Shown: positions 1 to 10,745, counted from the first letter of the stretch. The stretch is 64,000 bases of DNA from Maratus speciosus (GCA_963932465.1 OZ010789.1:596903068-596967067); one strand, 5' to 3'. The notes: generated by a model from the letters alone, not told the origin. Numbers and translations: made by a program.

Positions 1-4
1 TATG

Positions 5-12
<8 letters not shown>

Positions 13-39
<27 letters not shown>
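13..39. repeat. (AT)n microsatellite
   Basis: An uninterrupted AT dinucleotide run near the window start, just upstream of the broken Tc1-like element. The left end of that element may have been lost in this low-complexity DNA, because no matching left terminal repeat is visible. Confidence 0.9.
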
Positions 40-42
<3 letters not shown>

Positions 43-185
43 TTTTCACTTTTAAATTTTTCACATGTAAATTAAAATTTATGAAGTCAAAAACCAGAAA
101 AATGAGATAGGGGCAGAAATCGGGATTTTGCAGAAACGTTTGTTTCATTGCCTCAGTTGCAAAGTTCAATTGCTAAGCTTGTGTT

Positions 186-1237
186 TTGAAAAAGGGTAGC
201 TTGAAAAGGTCACAACAACTTGATTTAGCGCAATCCATGGCTTGGTGTGTTATCAGGACAGTTGAATTTGGGGAAACACAACGAAGTGTAGTGCACGTTG
301 TTGGAGCCACAAAAAGTGCCCAAGAAAGGCTCTGGAATCGATGCTTGGACACATGGAATGGTAGTCATCGACAAGTGCAAGGTCGAAAATGTGCTAGCAC
401 AGAAACTGATGACCGATATATCCTGTTAACAGCTTCTGGAGACGGAACGGGTAATGTTACTCAGCTGCAAACACAGTTGTTCTTGACCACAGGACGAAGG
501 ATGTCCAGCAAAACAGTCAGAAATAGGCTTCATTAGGTTGATCTCTATGTACGTAAGCCAATGGTCTGTATTCTGTTTATCTAAAGCCACTGTGCAGCCC
601 AAAGAAGGTAGGGAACTTATCATCGAGTTTGGAAGCACCGTTGTTGGAGTCAAATTCTGTTTACAGACGAGTCCCGATTAAGTCTGGATGTGACATCTGA
701 TGTATTTTGTCATGGAGAGAAAGAGTCACTCAAAATAATCCCACATTCGTTCGTGAAAGATCACATTACAGACGAGGTGGTTTGATTCTATTGGCTGGAA
801 TGAGCATAGGTGGACGTACGGGCCTATATATCATGCGGAACGGCACTTTGACGGTCCGAAGTTATACAGACGAGATACTGAGACCTCATGTCGTATGTTA
901 TGTTGCAGCAATTAGTGATTTATTTTTTTTCATGCATGATAATGCCAGACTTCATACAGTTCATCTTGAGGAAAACATGCTTTATGCTAAAACAATACAG
1001 CTTATGAAATGAGCAGCATGTTCTGCTGACCTAAATCCGATCGAGCATGTTTGGGACATACTCAGACGACGAATTGCTGCGAGACCGAGGCCTCCTTTTA
1101 CTGTCCGGGGCCTGGAAATTGCAATGCTTGAGCAGTGGAACACTATTCCACAAAGTCTTATTGATAACCTCATCGCATCCATGGAAAACGTGTGTGCAGC
1201 AGTCTTAACTGTTCGAGGAGACCATACGCCATATTAA
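186..1237 (+). pseudogene. Broken Tc1-like transposase
   Basis: Relic of a Tc1/mariner DDE transposase, which would cut and paste its own element at TA sites. The reading is spread over all frames. 186-536 matches the N-terminal DNA-binding part and ends near a VRNRLH motif. A DESR segment with the first catalytic Asp lies near 670-685. 707-1012 carries the RNNPAFV-like and MHDNARLH segments with the second Asp. The C-terminus, PIEHVWD through GDHTPY, runs from the stop at 1012 to a stop at 1237. The catalytic Glu codon is present (1043-1045). There is no ATG at the start (186 is TTG), and several frameshifts and stops mean it cannot make protein. It is alignable along its length with the intact transposase at 9368-10408 but clearly diverged, so it is an older relative. 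Confidence 0.85.
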
Positions 1238-1461
1238 AAATCTTGCATGATTTGCAATACTTTTTTTATCATTTACATGAAACCAAATTGTTGCCCTAAA
1301 CCACCTTTTCATGTTGTCTTCACCTTTTCAAAGAATAAAAGCTCCCTTACAATTTGTTTGCGTCTTTTTTTCCATATTGCGCATTGATACACGTGTACTA
1401 TCCATTTTATGCCCATACATGACTGTCTTGCACCGTTCTCTTCTTTTTTTTTTTGCTTGCT

Positions 1462-1482
1462 CCCCTAATTTTTTTAGCAGTG
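1462..1482 (+). repeat. Probable right terminal repeat of the broken Tc1 element
   Basis: About 225 bases after the transposase stop the sequence ends in TTTAGCAGTG followed by TA. This resembles the TTTGAGCAGTG/TA end of the Tc1 element at 9140-10660. I could not find the matching left end, so the element boundary upstream is unknown. Confidence 0.5.
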
Positions 1483-1525
1483 TATATACTGAATATTGTC
1501 TGAATACGTGATTTATAAATATATA

Positions 1526-2889
1526 TGAGGACGTGAATTTCAAAACTCGCCTTATCCAAAATTTAAAAAATCGAGTTTTCTCTACCAATCTATTCTATTG
1601 GTAAACTTGCACAGAAAAAACACTATAATCTGTAAAAAAAAAAATATTTTTATCCTTTTTTGGGGGGTTCTTAAAATATTGGTTTGGTTTCAAAACTCGC
1701 CTTATCCACTAGGAAGTTGGCAACAAAACTAGCTTTATCCTTGGGCATGCGTAAGACCAACGAACGGCTAGCTTATCAGCTACTATTACGGTAATTTTCC
1801 TTCATTTCTCTGTGACCTGTTGCTATTTTCGCGTAAAGATTTTACCTGTTCTATTCATATAAACTAATTAAATAAGTTTTACAGCATGTCTTACATGTAA
1901 TGGGCAGTGAATAAACTCTTGCATTTTGTAGTGGAAGGGTGAAGAATAGAAAAAGAAATACGAACACATGGGCTAGTAAAGAATACACGCAAAAGAAGAT
2001 TAAAATGTAAGTTAAAAATGGGGAATCGCTTTCTATATTTCTTACTGTCAGGAGATGCTAAAAGATTTAATTTTTATTCTCAGGCATAAACCTAAGGCAT
2101 TTCCGGGCCTTTCAAAAGTATTACGATAAGGTACTATATAAAGACTAAGAACCATGGCCATCTTCAAATTTGTAGAAGCGCATTTCAGAAGATTCTTGGA
2201 ATATCAAAATTCAGAGTGTAAAAGTTTTGCTAGAGGCATCTAAAACTAAACTTTCTTCTTAAAAAGAAGGGAGAAGGAGTCCGCGTGAAGCAAGAGAAAC
2301 TTAAGGATGTCCACAGATTGTTAAAAAAAACATTTTGATGAAAACTGGTCAGAAATCGATGTGTTTACTTTCTATAAAAATATTATTTCTAAGGAACTAG
2401 AACAGAAGCAAATGTGTATATATATAATATTATATGTTATATAGATTATATTATATTAAATTCTTTTTATAAAAATGTTATTTTAATTATAAGCTATTTA
2501 TGATAAATTTTATTTGATTATTGATAAGTTTGCTTTTGTATAATAAAACGTATTACTAAATTTTAATCATACTTATTGCTCCCGTAAGGTTTATTTTTTA
2601 ATCCAAAATATTATCATCCGATGACCAAAAATAGAAACTATTAATTTCTTTCATCAAGTATGATAGAGATTGGCAACAAAACTCTTCTTATCCAAAACTT
2701 TTTTCAATTAATTAATTGAATGAATTAAAGTAGATTTTCCAACTTAACACAATGATATCACAGAGCAACTAGCTATAAGTATACAAAAAATTGGAGGTAT
2801 TCGATGCACGGGGTCGCAGTTACAGGTTTTTCGCGATTTCCCAAAATTTGATTTTTTGGATAAGGCGAGTTTTGAAACTCACGTCCTCA
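1526..2889. mobile_element. 1.36-kb non-coding element with terminal inverted repeats
   Basis: The left end (TGAGGACGTGA, then CAAAACTCGCCTTATCC) is repeated in inverse orientation at the right end (GGATAAGGCGAGTTTTG, then TCACGTCCTCA). Both ends abut TA dinucleotides inside short AT runs, which suggests a TA-targeting Tc1/mariner-type or similar non-autonomous element. There is no reading frame of note inside. The motif CAAAACT-n-CTTATCC recurs inside the element near 1690, 1724 and 2675, besides the ends. It may be a repeated protein-binding site for the transposase that mobilised it. I do not recognise the family. Confidence 0.7.
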
Positions 2890-2896
2890 TATATAT

Positions 2897-2918
2897 ATGT
2901 GTGTGTGTGTGTGTGTAG
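2897..2918. repeat. (AT)n/(GT)n microsatellite
   Basis: Short alternating AT then GT tract directly after the inverted-repeat element. 2919-3289 beyond it is AT-rich sequence in which I see nothing. Confidence 0.85.
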
Positions 2919-3289
2919 GAGGATTTGTGTAAAAAAGTTAATTTATTGATGACTTGAATAACTAGATGCTGAAATAACAACACAGAAACTTTGTAATTCT
3001 ATAAAGATAAACTTACAACACTTCTCCTGTAGCTTCTTCAAATAGATTACATTTCTCACTTAAAAACATATAATGCACTTTCTTACGAACAGTCAGATTA
3101 GACCTAACATTGCCCTTATTAGCACTTGATATGTTGACGCTTCTTGAACCGTATATTTTAATAGAGTGACTCTTTTCTAATTTTTAATTTCTCCTAATTT
3201 TGAATATTTTGATCTCGTGATTATGAATTTTCATAACTCATGGATTCAGATCATGGATATATATATATATAAAAAAAAAAAAAAAATGG

Positions 3290-4190
3290 AAATTTAATCC
3301 TCTATCTGCACCGTGGTGGAGTGGATGGTGGGAACGTTTGATAGGCATAATCAATCAAAGGGATCCTTCGAAAAGTTTAAGGACGAGGCTCATTGAACTA
3401 AGAAGAAATGCAAACTGTTATTTGCGATACTGAAAGTATTGTTAATCATCGGCCTTTGACCTATGTTTCAGAGGAAATTGATGATTTAATACCACTTACT
3501 CCATCTATGTTTTTACAAGACATTAGAGAATCAGGTATTCCTGATCTTGACATTTTGGATTCATCGTCTATTAATAAGAGACAAGCCTATACATAGCGTC
3601 TAAAACAAGATTTGAGAAAAAGAATCCGCCCTGAATATTTGGGATATTTAGGACAATCCTCGAAATTTGACAAAAGTCAGAGACCTGTTCAGACTGGTGA
3701 TGTTGTTCTAGTGTCTAGTGAGAATGTTAAGAAACTTGAATGGCCACTTGCCAAAGTTATTGAATTTTATACTTCTAAAGATGGAAATGTACGATTAGTA
3801 AAGATAAAAATGAAAGGTGGCGAATTTTTACGTCTTGTCCTCACATTGGTACCACTAGAAGTAACTCATGAAAGATGAACTGAACTGCATTCTATAGCTC
3901 AAAACACAATATCTTCCGAACAGACTGTTCAACCGAATGGTAAAGAGTGTCCTTTAGATCCTACTTTTGCTAAACCGATGATAAAGCTGATTCGTAAAAA
4001 CTGTTCTTCAGACCCTGCGACGAGTAAGCCGATGATCCAACATTCTGTTAAAGACTGCTTTTTAGATACTGAATCTACTGAACCTATTTTCCAAAAAGGT
4101 GTTGGTGACTCTGATGTAGTGACTGTACCTGAAATACGATCCAGGTATGGTTGTGTATATAAACCCAAAGTAAAGTTTGAGTTTCATTGA
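3290..4190 (+). pseudogene. BEL/Pao retrotransposon pol tail (integrase C-terminus), degenerate
   Basis: 3' part of a BEL/Pao-type LTR retrotransposon polyprotein. It starts inside the integrase with NPLSAPWWSGWWERLIG, equivalent to the conserved PWWGGWWER motif. It continues with the VICDTES, RPLTYVSE and LTPSMFL motifs, then the DLRKR and EYLG segments and the DUF5641-type SH3-like tail (QTGDVVLV). It ends near RSRYGCVYKPKVKF, where such polyproteins usually stop. One frameshift lies near 3390-3408. From there the frame runs to 4190 with two in-frame stops (TAG 3594-3596, TGA 3876-3878). The rest of gag-pol is absent upstream, so this is a 5'-truncated dead copy. It is a retrotransposon, not a host gene. 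Confidence 0.85.
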
Positions 4191-4211
4191 ATTGGAACCT
4201 CAAAGGTGGGA

Positions 4212-4520
4212 GTGTGTTGCGTTTTATCGCTGCTCCCATGGTTTTAATTAATCGTTTTTATTTTGCGCTTCGCGCAGACGATATTTTTTGTTGACAAACA
4301 AATGAACTTTAGAACTTTATTGAACTGACCTGTAGCTACGAAATTCTACGATGTAAGATTTATTGAAACGAAAGTATGTTCGTGAAAAGTTATGTATTTT
4401 TTGTATTTCTGATGTTAAAATATATAGTGTTATGCCTACAATTTGTCTCTGCAATTACTCCATGCGCATAATAAACTTTTATTCCAAAGAAATTTAAATT
4501 AGTCTTTTATCTCACGGTAA
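4212..4520 (+). repeat. Probable 3' LTR of the BEL/Pao fragment
   Basis: Immediately after the pol stop comes a purine-rich tract (AAAGGTGGGAG) and then TGTGTTGCG, the arrangement expected at a polypurine tract/LTR junction. A polyadenylation signal AATAAA occurs at 4470-4475. The right boundary is an estimate because the 5' LTR is not in the window for comparison. Confidence 0.5.
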
Positions 4521-5100
4521 GATGAACTTAGGTAAGCCTGATCCATTTGCATGATTAAATAGTTATATTTTTAACTGCGAAATGAATATTGATAACATAA
4601 TATCAATACAATAATATTAAACACAAAATTTTATAAACAGGAACTAGAATCAATATTATTAAAAATAAAATATTCTGTAAAATATCAGTTAACTAGTATA
4701 TTTATTATAATAGTAAACAAGATTCCCCAGAGTAAATAATTCATGACGGGAAAACTCTAAAAAATTATAAACTGGAAACTAAATAATGATCCAATTGTGG
4801 AATAAACTGAAATAAATTTTTAGATAAAATATTTCAAGATAAATGAATTCTACTACATAGAGATTATAACTACTTAACCATAAGCAATTTCGCAGTTTTT
4901 TAAGTATGCATCCAAGAATTTGTTTAAGAACTCAAGATATTTTCAGGTAATCCTACACATGTAAAAAAAAAAAATAACTGCATAATATTAGTAAATTTCT
5001 AGTATTGCAAACACTCTTTGTTGAATATAAATTATAAATAGAAGATTTAAAAAAAGCATTTTTAATAAGCATGGATTTTATAAAAAAAAAAAATAAATAA
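4521..5100. other. No recognisable feature
   Basis: Very AT-rich sequence with short A and T runs. I see no gene, inverted repeat or element boundary. Confidence 0.5.
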
Positions 5101-5129
5101 AATAAAAGCGTAGAAAGATAAACCTATTT

Positions 5130-5345
5130 AGAGCAATAGTATCCAACATATCATTAATCTAAACATAAATCCTAATGTTACAAACATTCCTACAGTATTA
5201 AAACAACTTTCTTTTTCACTAATAGCTTTCTTATATCCCGAGAGAGGAATATTTTCTTCCAATTAGTTCTAAAAACTTTCTGAGCCTACATACGAACTAA
5301 GAGTAATGCGGTTTCAGAAGATTATCATAAAGCATGGATTAAATT
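5130..5345 (+). repeat. Dispersed repeat, copy 1 (partner 23380-23590)
   Basis: About 210 bases align by eye with 23380-23590 in the same orientation. Shared words include CATATCATTAATCT, ACATAAATCC, CACTAATAGCTTT and GAGAGGAATATTTT. No coding potential or termini are evident. It could be part of a larger, old, interspersed element. Confidence 0.6.
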
Positions 5346-5919
5346 TCAGACTTACTATTGCGATTTCGTTTTCGAAAACTTTTTGGAGTTTATTAAATTT
5401 ACTTCCTTGGAGAATTATTAGTTTTTATAATGAAATAAATACAATTTTCTAGGTTTATTTACATTAACAGGGGTACGCTAAAGAAAGTTATTATTACGAA
5501 AAATCGAATAAATAATAACTACTTTTTCAAGACTTAAAAATGTGTTGAAGGAATTATTTGTTTAACTTGTATAACTCTTTAGTAATTATTTTTAAAAATT
5601 TGCGAATAATTTATGAATTAAATGAATCAAAAATTAAAAAATTGGGCTTATCTATTTGATGGAAGCCTATTGTATGTATTGCCTATTTTTGAACAGATAA
5701 ATAAATGATTCATTGATTTATAAAAGCTAATCCATTCATTTATAAACTTACGCAAATTGCATTTCATTGTGTGCTATCTTACACACAATATACACTTATA
5801 CACTTATATATCATTTTATATTGTATAAGTGTGCACATTGCACTTTAAATTTAAAATATTTCCTTTTAAAATAATTCTTTCAGTTTTTTAATTGTGATAT
5901 TCGCCACTTTCACATACAC
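5346..5919. other. No recognisable feature
   Basis: AT-rich, with two imperfect palindromic words around ATAAATGATTCATTGATTTAT and TACACTTATATATC. I see no gene or element. Confidence 0.4.
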
Positions 5920-6240
5920 TACATGGCTATTAATGACCAAACACTTTCAATTTTAGATGTTTTGTCGAATATTTAAAGATATATTTGTCGGATTTTTCTG
6001 AAACTTCAGGATTATGACGATTATGTTGGATTTGAAATTTATTGACGGTGGTTTGATCAGAAGAACAATTATGTGGGCAACAAAAAATCAAAGAAGAAGA
6101 AGAATCAGGATCAAGAAGAGGATCACCCTGTAAAATAAAATGCACGAAATGCTAAATTGCTATAGCTTATGTAAATATGGATATTGTGGAATGCATGTAT
6201 TTATTTTTGGAAGAATAGAACATATATTCATGGAGATATA
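5920..6240 (-). repeat. Dispersed repeat R1, copy 1 (unoccupied Tc1 target)
   Basis: On the minus strand this aligns with 8880-9139 joined to 10663-10745. That second copy is interrupted by the Tc1 element, and here the site is uninterrupted (CCGACAAATATATCTTTA on the minus strand, around 5980-5998). A 71-codon frame (5930-6145, minus) follows a TTTTACAG that would suit a splice acceptor, so an exon-derived repeat is conceivable. The frame is not open along the other copy, and I recognise no protein family. Confidence 0.7.
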
Positions 6241-6244
6241 TTGA

Positions 6245-7155
6245 TTTTTTTAAGTTAAAAAAATCCTTGCATGTTTTTTTGTTTACATCAGGCAGGGTTT
6301 TTTACTAAATTTAACGCCAGTTTCAGAAAATTTGACAAAGTACAGTAGAAATATTATCGTGTAATTGGAATGTAAATGCATTAAGTATTTGATGAAATAT
6401 GACCAGTCGAATAAAATGTCTTTTATCTGCGCATGCGTGCTCCATAAAAATATTTTTTTTTCTTGATTTGATAGACAATTCTATAGAGCAACTCATAAAA
6501 AAACAGTCAAATATCGTGAAAATTCAGAGAGATATCGACAATAGACTGAGGTGATTTTTAGTTTATCTCCAAAAACTGTTAAATGGTAAGAGTTTTTCTA
6601 TAAATTGTCGTTTTTAATTTTTAATTTTTAAAATTTACATTTTTTATGGATACTTTAGTTCGTCTTGGGAAATCACCAGAACGAGCCTATTCAGAGGGGA
6701 AAAAATTATCGAAATCTAAGCATTTCTTTTAAATCTACTCGTATACATTCATTAAGTACAAACTCTTTTGCTGAAAGCCAGATAATAAAAAATGACAATT
6801 TGTGGAAAATCCCTTATCGTTCAGCAGTTTTTATACAGCAACTAAAAATTCACCTACATTGCTAAAATTCCATCACTAAAAGTTCGCTCAAGTTGCTCCA
6901 TAAAGTTGGCTATCAAATCATGAAAAAAAAAAATATATATATATATATTTATCGTGCAGTATGCGCAGGAAAAAAAGATGTTTCATTCAATTGCTCATAT
7001 TTAATTAAATATTTAAAATATTTACATCCCAATTACACCATATTATTTCTACTACATTTTGTCAAATTTTCTGAAACTTGCTTTAAATTTGGTAAAAAAA
7101 CCCTCCATCATATAAGCAAAAAATATGAAAAAAGCTTTTTAACTTAAAAAAAAAA
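6245..7155. mobile_element. Foldback-type element with ~180-bp inverted arms
   Basis: The left arm (about 6245-6450) and the reverse complement of 6955-7155 align along most of their length. They share AAGTTAAAAA, GGGTTTTTTTA, GTTTCAGAAAATTTGACAAA, GTGTAATTGG-ATGTAAAT and CTGCGCAT. The ~500-base centre has no convincing coding frame. The ends are A/T-rich and the target duplication could not be fixed. Probably a non-autonomous inverted-repeat DNA transposon of unknown family. Confidence 0.65.
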
Positions 7156-7175
7156 TATATATATATATATATATA

Positions 7176-7495
7176 CTAGGGGGGCTCTGCGCCCTGCAAG
7201 CTAAGATTGCCAACACCCGTTCAGACACCGGAGAACCTAAAAACACGCTAATCTGATTGGTTTTTAAAATATTAGGGAAGATTGAGTTATACTGAAAAAA
7301 GCTGTGCAGATCTCCCTGTAAACGGGTTTCCATTCAGTTCCCTTTGATTGCAAAAATTTAAGGGCGAATCAGTTGCTGTTAAGACATCCAATGGTTGTTT
7401 TCGTTTTGAATAAAGAGGATCAGTTAAACATTTGAAAAGAAACTAAAATAAAATAAATTAAGTATACAGAGTCTTTGTCTCCCGGTATTTTAAAA
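7176..7495 (-). mobile_element. Helitron 3'-terminal fragment (family H1)
   Basis: The left edge, read on the minus strand, ends in a GC-rich hairpin followed by CTAG and then T at the flank, as expected for a Helitron 3' terminus. About 320 bases are alignable with the starts of the two longer copies at 53257 and 57137. Shared words include GTAAACGGGTTTC, GAGTCTTTGTCTCCCGGTATTTT and GTTAAACATTTGAAAA. Similarity stops near 7495, so this is either a truncated copy or a subfamily sharing only the 3' end. Confidence 0.65.
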
Positions 7496-8191
7496 CAATC
7501 TCTATAACAATAGTCTAAGTCATATGATTATCATCAACAGTTCCAGGCGGACCACTTCGCTTTTTATACGCTAGGTACCATTTTGGTACTTTAATGTTAG
7601 CCAGGCACAGGTGATAAGTCTCCAAATATTATGCTATCGCCATCATTTCATCTATATTGTAATAGTTCAAGTCATCAACTGCCATAAACAAATACAGTCT
7701 GATCCCTTCGCCGTTCATATGAAAGTTTGGCACAGATGTCATATACGTCCCATATTTTTTAACGACGCCAACTTGGGGAACGCATCAACAGCATAAACAA
7801 CAACATCCGGCTTACCATATCAAGGAAAATAACGATACATTGGTGCCAGTTAAGTGCCCGTTCCGTATATGACATTGGCGTCAGAAAAAAATCGCGCCAA
7901 TTTGGGACCGTAAGTTTTCCATTTTGATTAAAAAATCAAAAATTTTTTTTCGAATAAAACTGCATAAAATTTGCCATGGTTGCAAAGAATTCTTGGTCCT
8001 GTTACCTAGCCGGATGCAAATCTCGCCAATAGCTTTTTTCCAACTCGCTATTTAGCATTTTTTTTTCAAGTGGTAATATTTGGCCATACGCACAGCAGGT
8101 TTGGCGTGATTATCATTATTATTATTATTATTTTTTTTACGAAAATTTAGCGAAAACTTCGTTTTCAAATACAAGTTACATATGCATTTTT
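7496..8191. other. No gene; short unexplained repeats
   Basis: A phrase like AACAACAnnnnCCGG(C/T)TTACCAT occurs near 7796 and again near 8585. GTCATATACG (near 7737) is partly mirrored by CGTATATGACATTGG near 7865. No open frame or clear termini are seen. Confidence 0.35.
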
Positions 8192-8456
8192 GGTATTACT
8201 TAGTTATCCCGTCTACCAAAAATCTATCGCCAAATTGTAAGATTAAATGCCAATAATAATTCATCGTAAATGTCACATTCACTTGACTTTAAGGAAGTTA
8301 CACGTGTTACGTCATCAAGTGATTTTTATTTCGACTTTTTATTTATATATTTATTAATGTTATACTAATTTATTTGTTCTTTCGTTATTTAAAATAAAAA
8401 TTATGTCAATTTGTATAATTTGGCGAAATTGGTCCACGGAATAACTAAGTAGTACC
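8192..8456. mobile_element. Small inverted-repeat element (MITE-like)
   Basis: The left end GGTATTACTTAGTTATCCCG and the reverse complement of the right end (GGTACTACTTAGTTATTCCG) match over about 45 diverged bases, continuing into the shared word CGCCAAATT. There is no coding content. The duplicated target is not clear. Confidence 0.55.
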
Positions 8457-8879
8457 GTATATTTTAATTATTTTCTATTATTTTCTAAAGAAAATATAAA
8501 AAAGTAATTAATAATTATAGAACAAAATAATGTATATAATTTATAAAAAGAATTAAAAGTAAATAAACATTTATTATCAAATAAACAACAATAGCCGGTT
8601 TACCATGTCAACCTTTTCTGAAATATGAAAAAAAAATATATATATATGATTAAAATTTGAGTTGCCATCATTAGAAATATGTATATAAAATTTAAAAAAA
8701 AATTAATAATTCGAAAACTAATTCAACTTTAAAAATTCTAATACCAGTTTTGAGATTTGCGGATCAATGCTGATTTTTGGTATTAATTTCAACGTAAAGT
8801 ATTCCATATTTTAGGAGCAATCGCTTGAAACATAATCAGTCGATTCATATATCCGTTTCATAAATTCATTTCATTAGGA

Positions 8880-9139
8880 TTTTATATATATAGGGTAGAT
8901 GTTTCCGTGAATACACGTTCTATTCTTTCACAAATGAATGCATATATTGTACAATATCTATATATTCGTAAGCTATAGCGACAGACCATTTCGTACATTT
9001 TATTTTACAGGTTGATCCCACATTATTACTTTTCTTTAATTTTTTGCTGGCCCCCTAATTGTCCTTCTGATAAAATTGCCGTTGATGATGTCGAGCATTT
9101 TCTTCATAATCCTGAAATTTCAAAAAAATCCGACAAATA
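8880..9139 (+). repeat. Dispersed repeat R1, copy 2, left part
   Basis: Aligns with the minus strand of about 5980-6240 through CGTTCTATTCTT, CGTAAGCTATAGC, CATTTTATTTTACAGG and CATAATCCTGAA. It ends at ATCCGACAAATA, where the Tc1 element begins. The copy resumes at 10661. Confidence 0.7.
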
Positions 9140-9166
9140 CACTGCTCAAAACAATTAAAGGATATT
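9140..9166 (+). repeat. Left terminal inverted repeat of the Tc1 element
   Basis: 27 bases starting CACTGCTCAA, identical to the reverse complement of 10634-10660. The next inward base differs on the two sides. Confidence 0.95.
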
Positions 9167-9367
9167 GCAGTTTTAGGTGGATTTTGTATCTGGTAAACTG
9201 TTTAGCTGATTGATACATGGTCGACAGACATAGTAGGTTACATGAGAATAAATTACACATGTTTGGCAGAAAAAAATGCATTTTATTGTACTAAAGGAAA
9301 AAAACACAATTTGTGCATATGAGAAAAAAAGAATAAGAAAAGGTGTTTTCTTCAAAGAAAATCATTT

Positions 9368-10408
9368 TCAGTAGGGGGTATGGTTTCCACGGGCGGCCAG
9401 CAACGTTGAACACCTTTGAGGCATGGACTCAATGAGGCTATTAATGACGAGTTGGGGTATTCTGCCCCACTCTTCCAGAAGAGCTCTTTCCAGTTCTTGG
9501 AGAGTTTGTGGGGGTTGTTGGCGGCCAGAAACTCGTCTTCCTAGAGCGTCCCAAACGTGCCCGATTGGATTCATGTCTGGAGAACACGCTGGCCATTCCA
9601 TTCCAACGATTCCTTCCTCGAAAAGGAAATCCTCTACCAGGTTTGCACGATGTGGCGTGCAGTTATCGTCCATTAAAATGAAGTTATCTCCGATTGCTGC
9701 AGCGTAAGGGACTACAATAGGTCTGAGGATCTCATCCCTATATCGTCGACCAGTCAGAGCTCCATCTCGAATGATGTAGAGGTCAGTGCGCCCGTCAATG
9801 GAGATGCCACCATACACCAACACTCCTCCACCGCCAAATCTGACACTTTCGTGCACGAACGCAGGATTATTCCTACTGCCACGGTCCCTCCAGATGAAAA
9901 TACGCCTATTATCCGGATGCACAGAAAAACGGGACTCGTCAGAAAACAGAATATTGCTCCATTCATTTCTCCTCCAGTTGACATGCTCGGTTGCCCACTC
10001 CCTGCGGTCGCGACGATGCCTTGATGTTAATCTAACACATACCATCGGTCGGCGAGCATACAGACCTACAGCATGGAGCCGGTTTCGGACAGTCTGAGTT
10101 GAAATCGTGGTGCCTGTAGCCGAGCGAAGGTGTTGTTGGAGAAGAGTAGCGTTCATGGTTCGGTGTCTCCGAGCTGTTAACGCTAAATACCGATCTTCAT
10201 TGGGCGTTCTTGCCCGTCTACGACCTTGCCCTGGTCTTCGGCCTGCACATCCACTCTCCAAAAAACGGTTCCAGATCCTGGAAATGACACTTTGTGACAC
10301 TCCAATGGCTTGCGCTACTTCGGCTTGAGTTTGGCCCCCTTCTGACCTACCAACAATTCTCAAAGCTTCTGAATCTGTCAAATGACTTCGCTGAGACATC
10401 GTACTCAT
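9368..10408 (-). CDS. Tc1-like transposase, full length but lacking the catalytic Glu
   Basis: 346 residues, usual length for the family, starting at the ATG at 10408 and ending TPY-stop. The N-terminal paired helix-turn-helix DNA-binding region spans about residues 10-115. It has a basic GRRPGQGRRR linker at 57-66 between the two subdomains and ends at VRNRLH. The RNase-H-fold catalytic domain has Asp157 (FSDESRF) and Asp248 (MDDN). Exactly 34 residues after Asp248, where the DD34E signature needs Glu (normally PIEHVWD), the codon is GGG (9560-9562), giving PIGHVWD with Gly283. Such enzymes use the three acids to bind metal for cutting and joining DNA at TA, so this protein should bind ends but not catalyse. 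The frame is otherwise open, which suggests recent insertion. One A-to-G change explains the loss. A base-call error is the alternative. Confidence 0.95.
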   Translation of the reverse strand: MSTMSQRSHLTDSEALRIVGRSEGGQTQAEVAQAIGVSQSVISRIWNRFLESGCAGRRPGQGRRRARTPNEDRYLALTARRHRTMNATLLQQHLRSATGTTISTQTVRNRLHAVGLYARRPMVCVRLTSRHRRDRREWATEHVNWRRNEWSNILFSDESRFSVHPDNRRIFIWRDRGSRNNPAFVHESVRFGGGGVLVYGGISIDGRTDLYIIRDGALTGRRYRDEILRPIVVPYAAAIGDNFILMDDNCTPHRANLVEDFLFEEGIVGMEWPACSPDMNPIGHVWDALGRRVSGRQQPPQTLQELERALLEEWGRIPQLVINSLIESMPQRCSTLLAARGNHTPY

Positions 10409-10633
10409 CGAAACAAAGCAATCACTGAATGCCTATCATCCTTGTCTTCATTCTCTTTTATCCAGTTGAAAGTCAAATTTCATTCGCTGCCGCTGAAGCG
10501 ACGTTTTTGACGTCGAACTCAAAATTTGCATAGTCCACAGTTTGAAAACCAGAAAAATTTGCATTTGTGATTCTCTTCTTCTATTTTCGGCAAAAAAAAT
10601 TTCATTTATATCTTTATTTTATATAAAACTTCA

Positions 10634-10660
10634 AATATCCTTTAATTGTTTTGAGCAGTG
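10634..10660 (-). repeat. Right terminal inverted repeat of the Tc1 element
   Basis: Exact partner of 9140-9166. It is followed by the duplicated TA at 10661-10662. Confidence 0.95.
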
Positions 10661-10745
10661 TATATCTTTAAATATTCGACAAAACGTCTAAATCTCAAAG
10701 TGTCCCGTCATTTATGGCCATATAAGTGTAGATTATTATATATCT
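10661..10745 (+). repeat. Dispersed repeat R1, copy 2, right part
   Basis: Continues the repeat after the Tc1 insertion (TATCTTTAAATATTCGACAAAACG...). It aligns with the minus strand of about 5890-5990. Beyond 10745 the similarity fades, and 10746-11159 holds nothing I recognise. Confidence 0.7.

Larger units (their letters stand above)
9140..10660 (-). mobile_element. Tc1-type DNA transposon with 27-bp perfect terminal inverted repeats
   Basis: The ends are CACTGCTCAAAACAATTAAA... at 9140-9166 and its exact reverse complement at 10634-10660. Both are flanked by TA (9138-9139 and 10661-10662). It encloses one long transposase gene on the minus strand. At 1521 bp, with short perfect repeats and a TA duplication, it is structurally a complete Tc1/mariner-superfamily element. 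The R1 repeat continues on both sides and its other copy (5920-6240) shows the empty site with a single TA, which confirms the boundaries. Confidence 0.95.

Noticed and set aside
9754..10097. Frames of 76 and 103 codons inside the Tc1 element
   Set aside because: Shadows of the transposase gene on the other frames.
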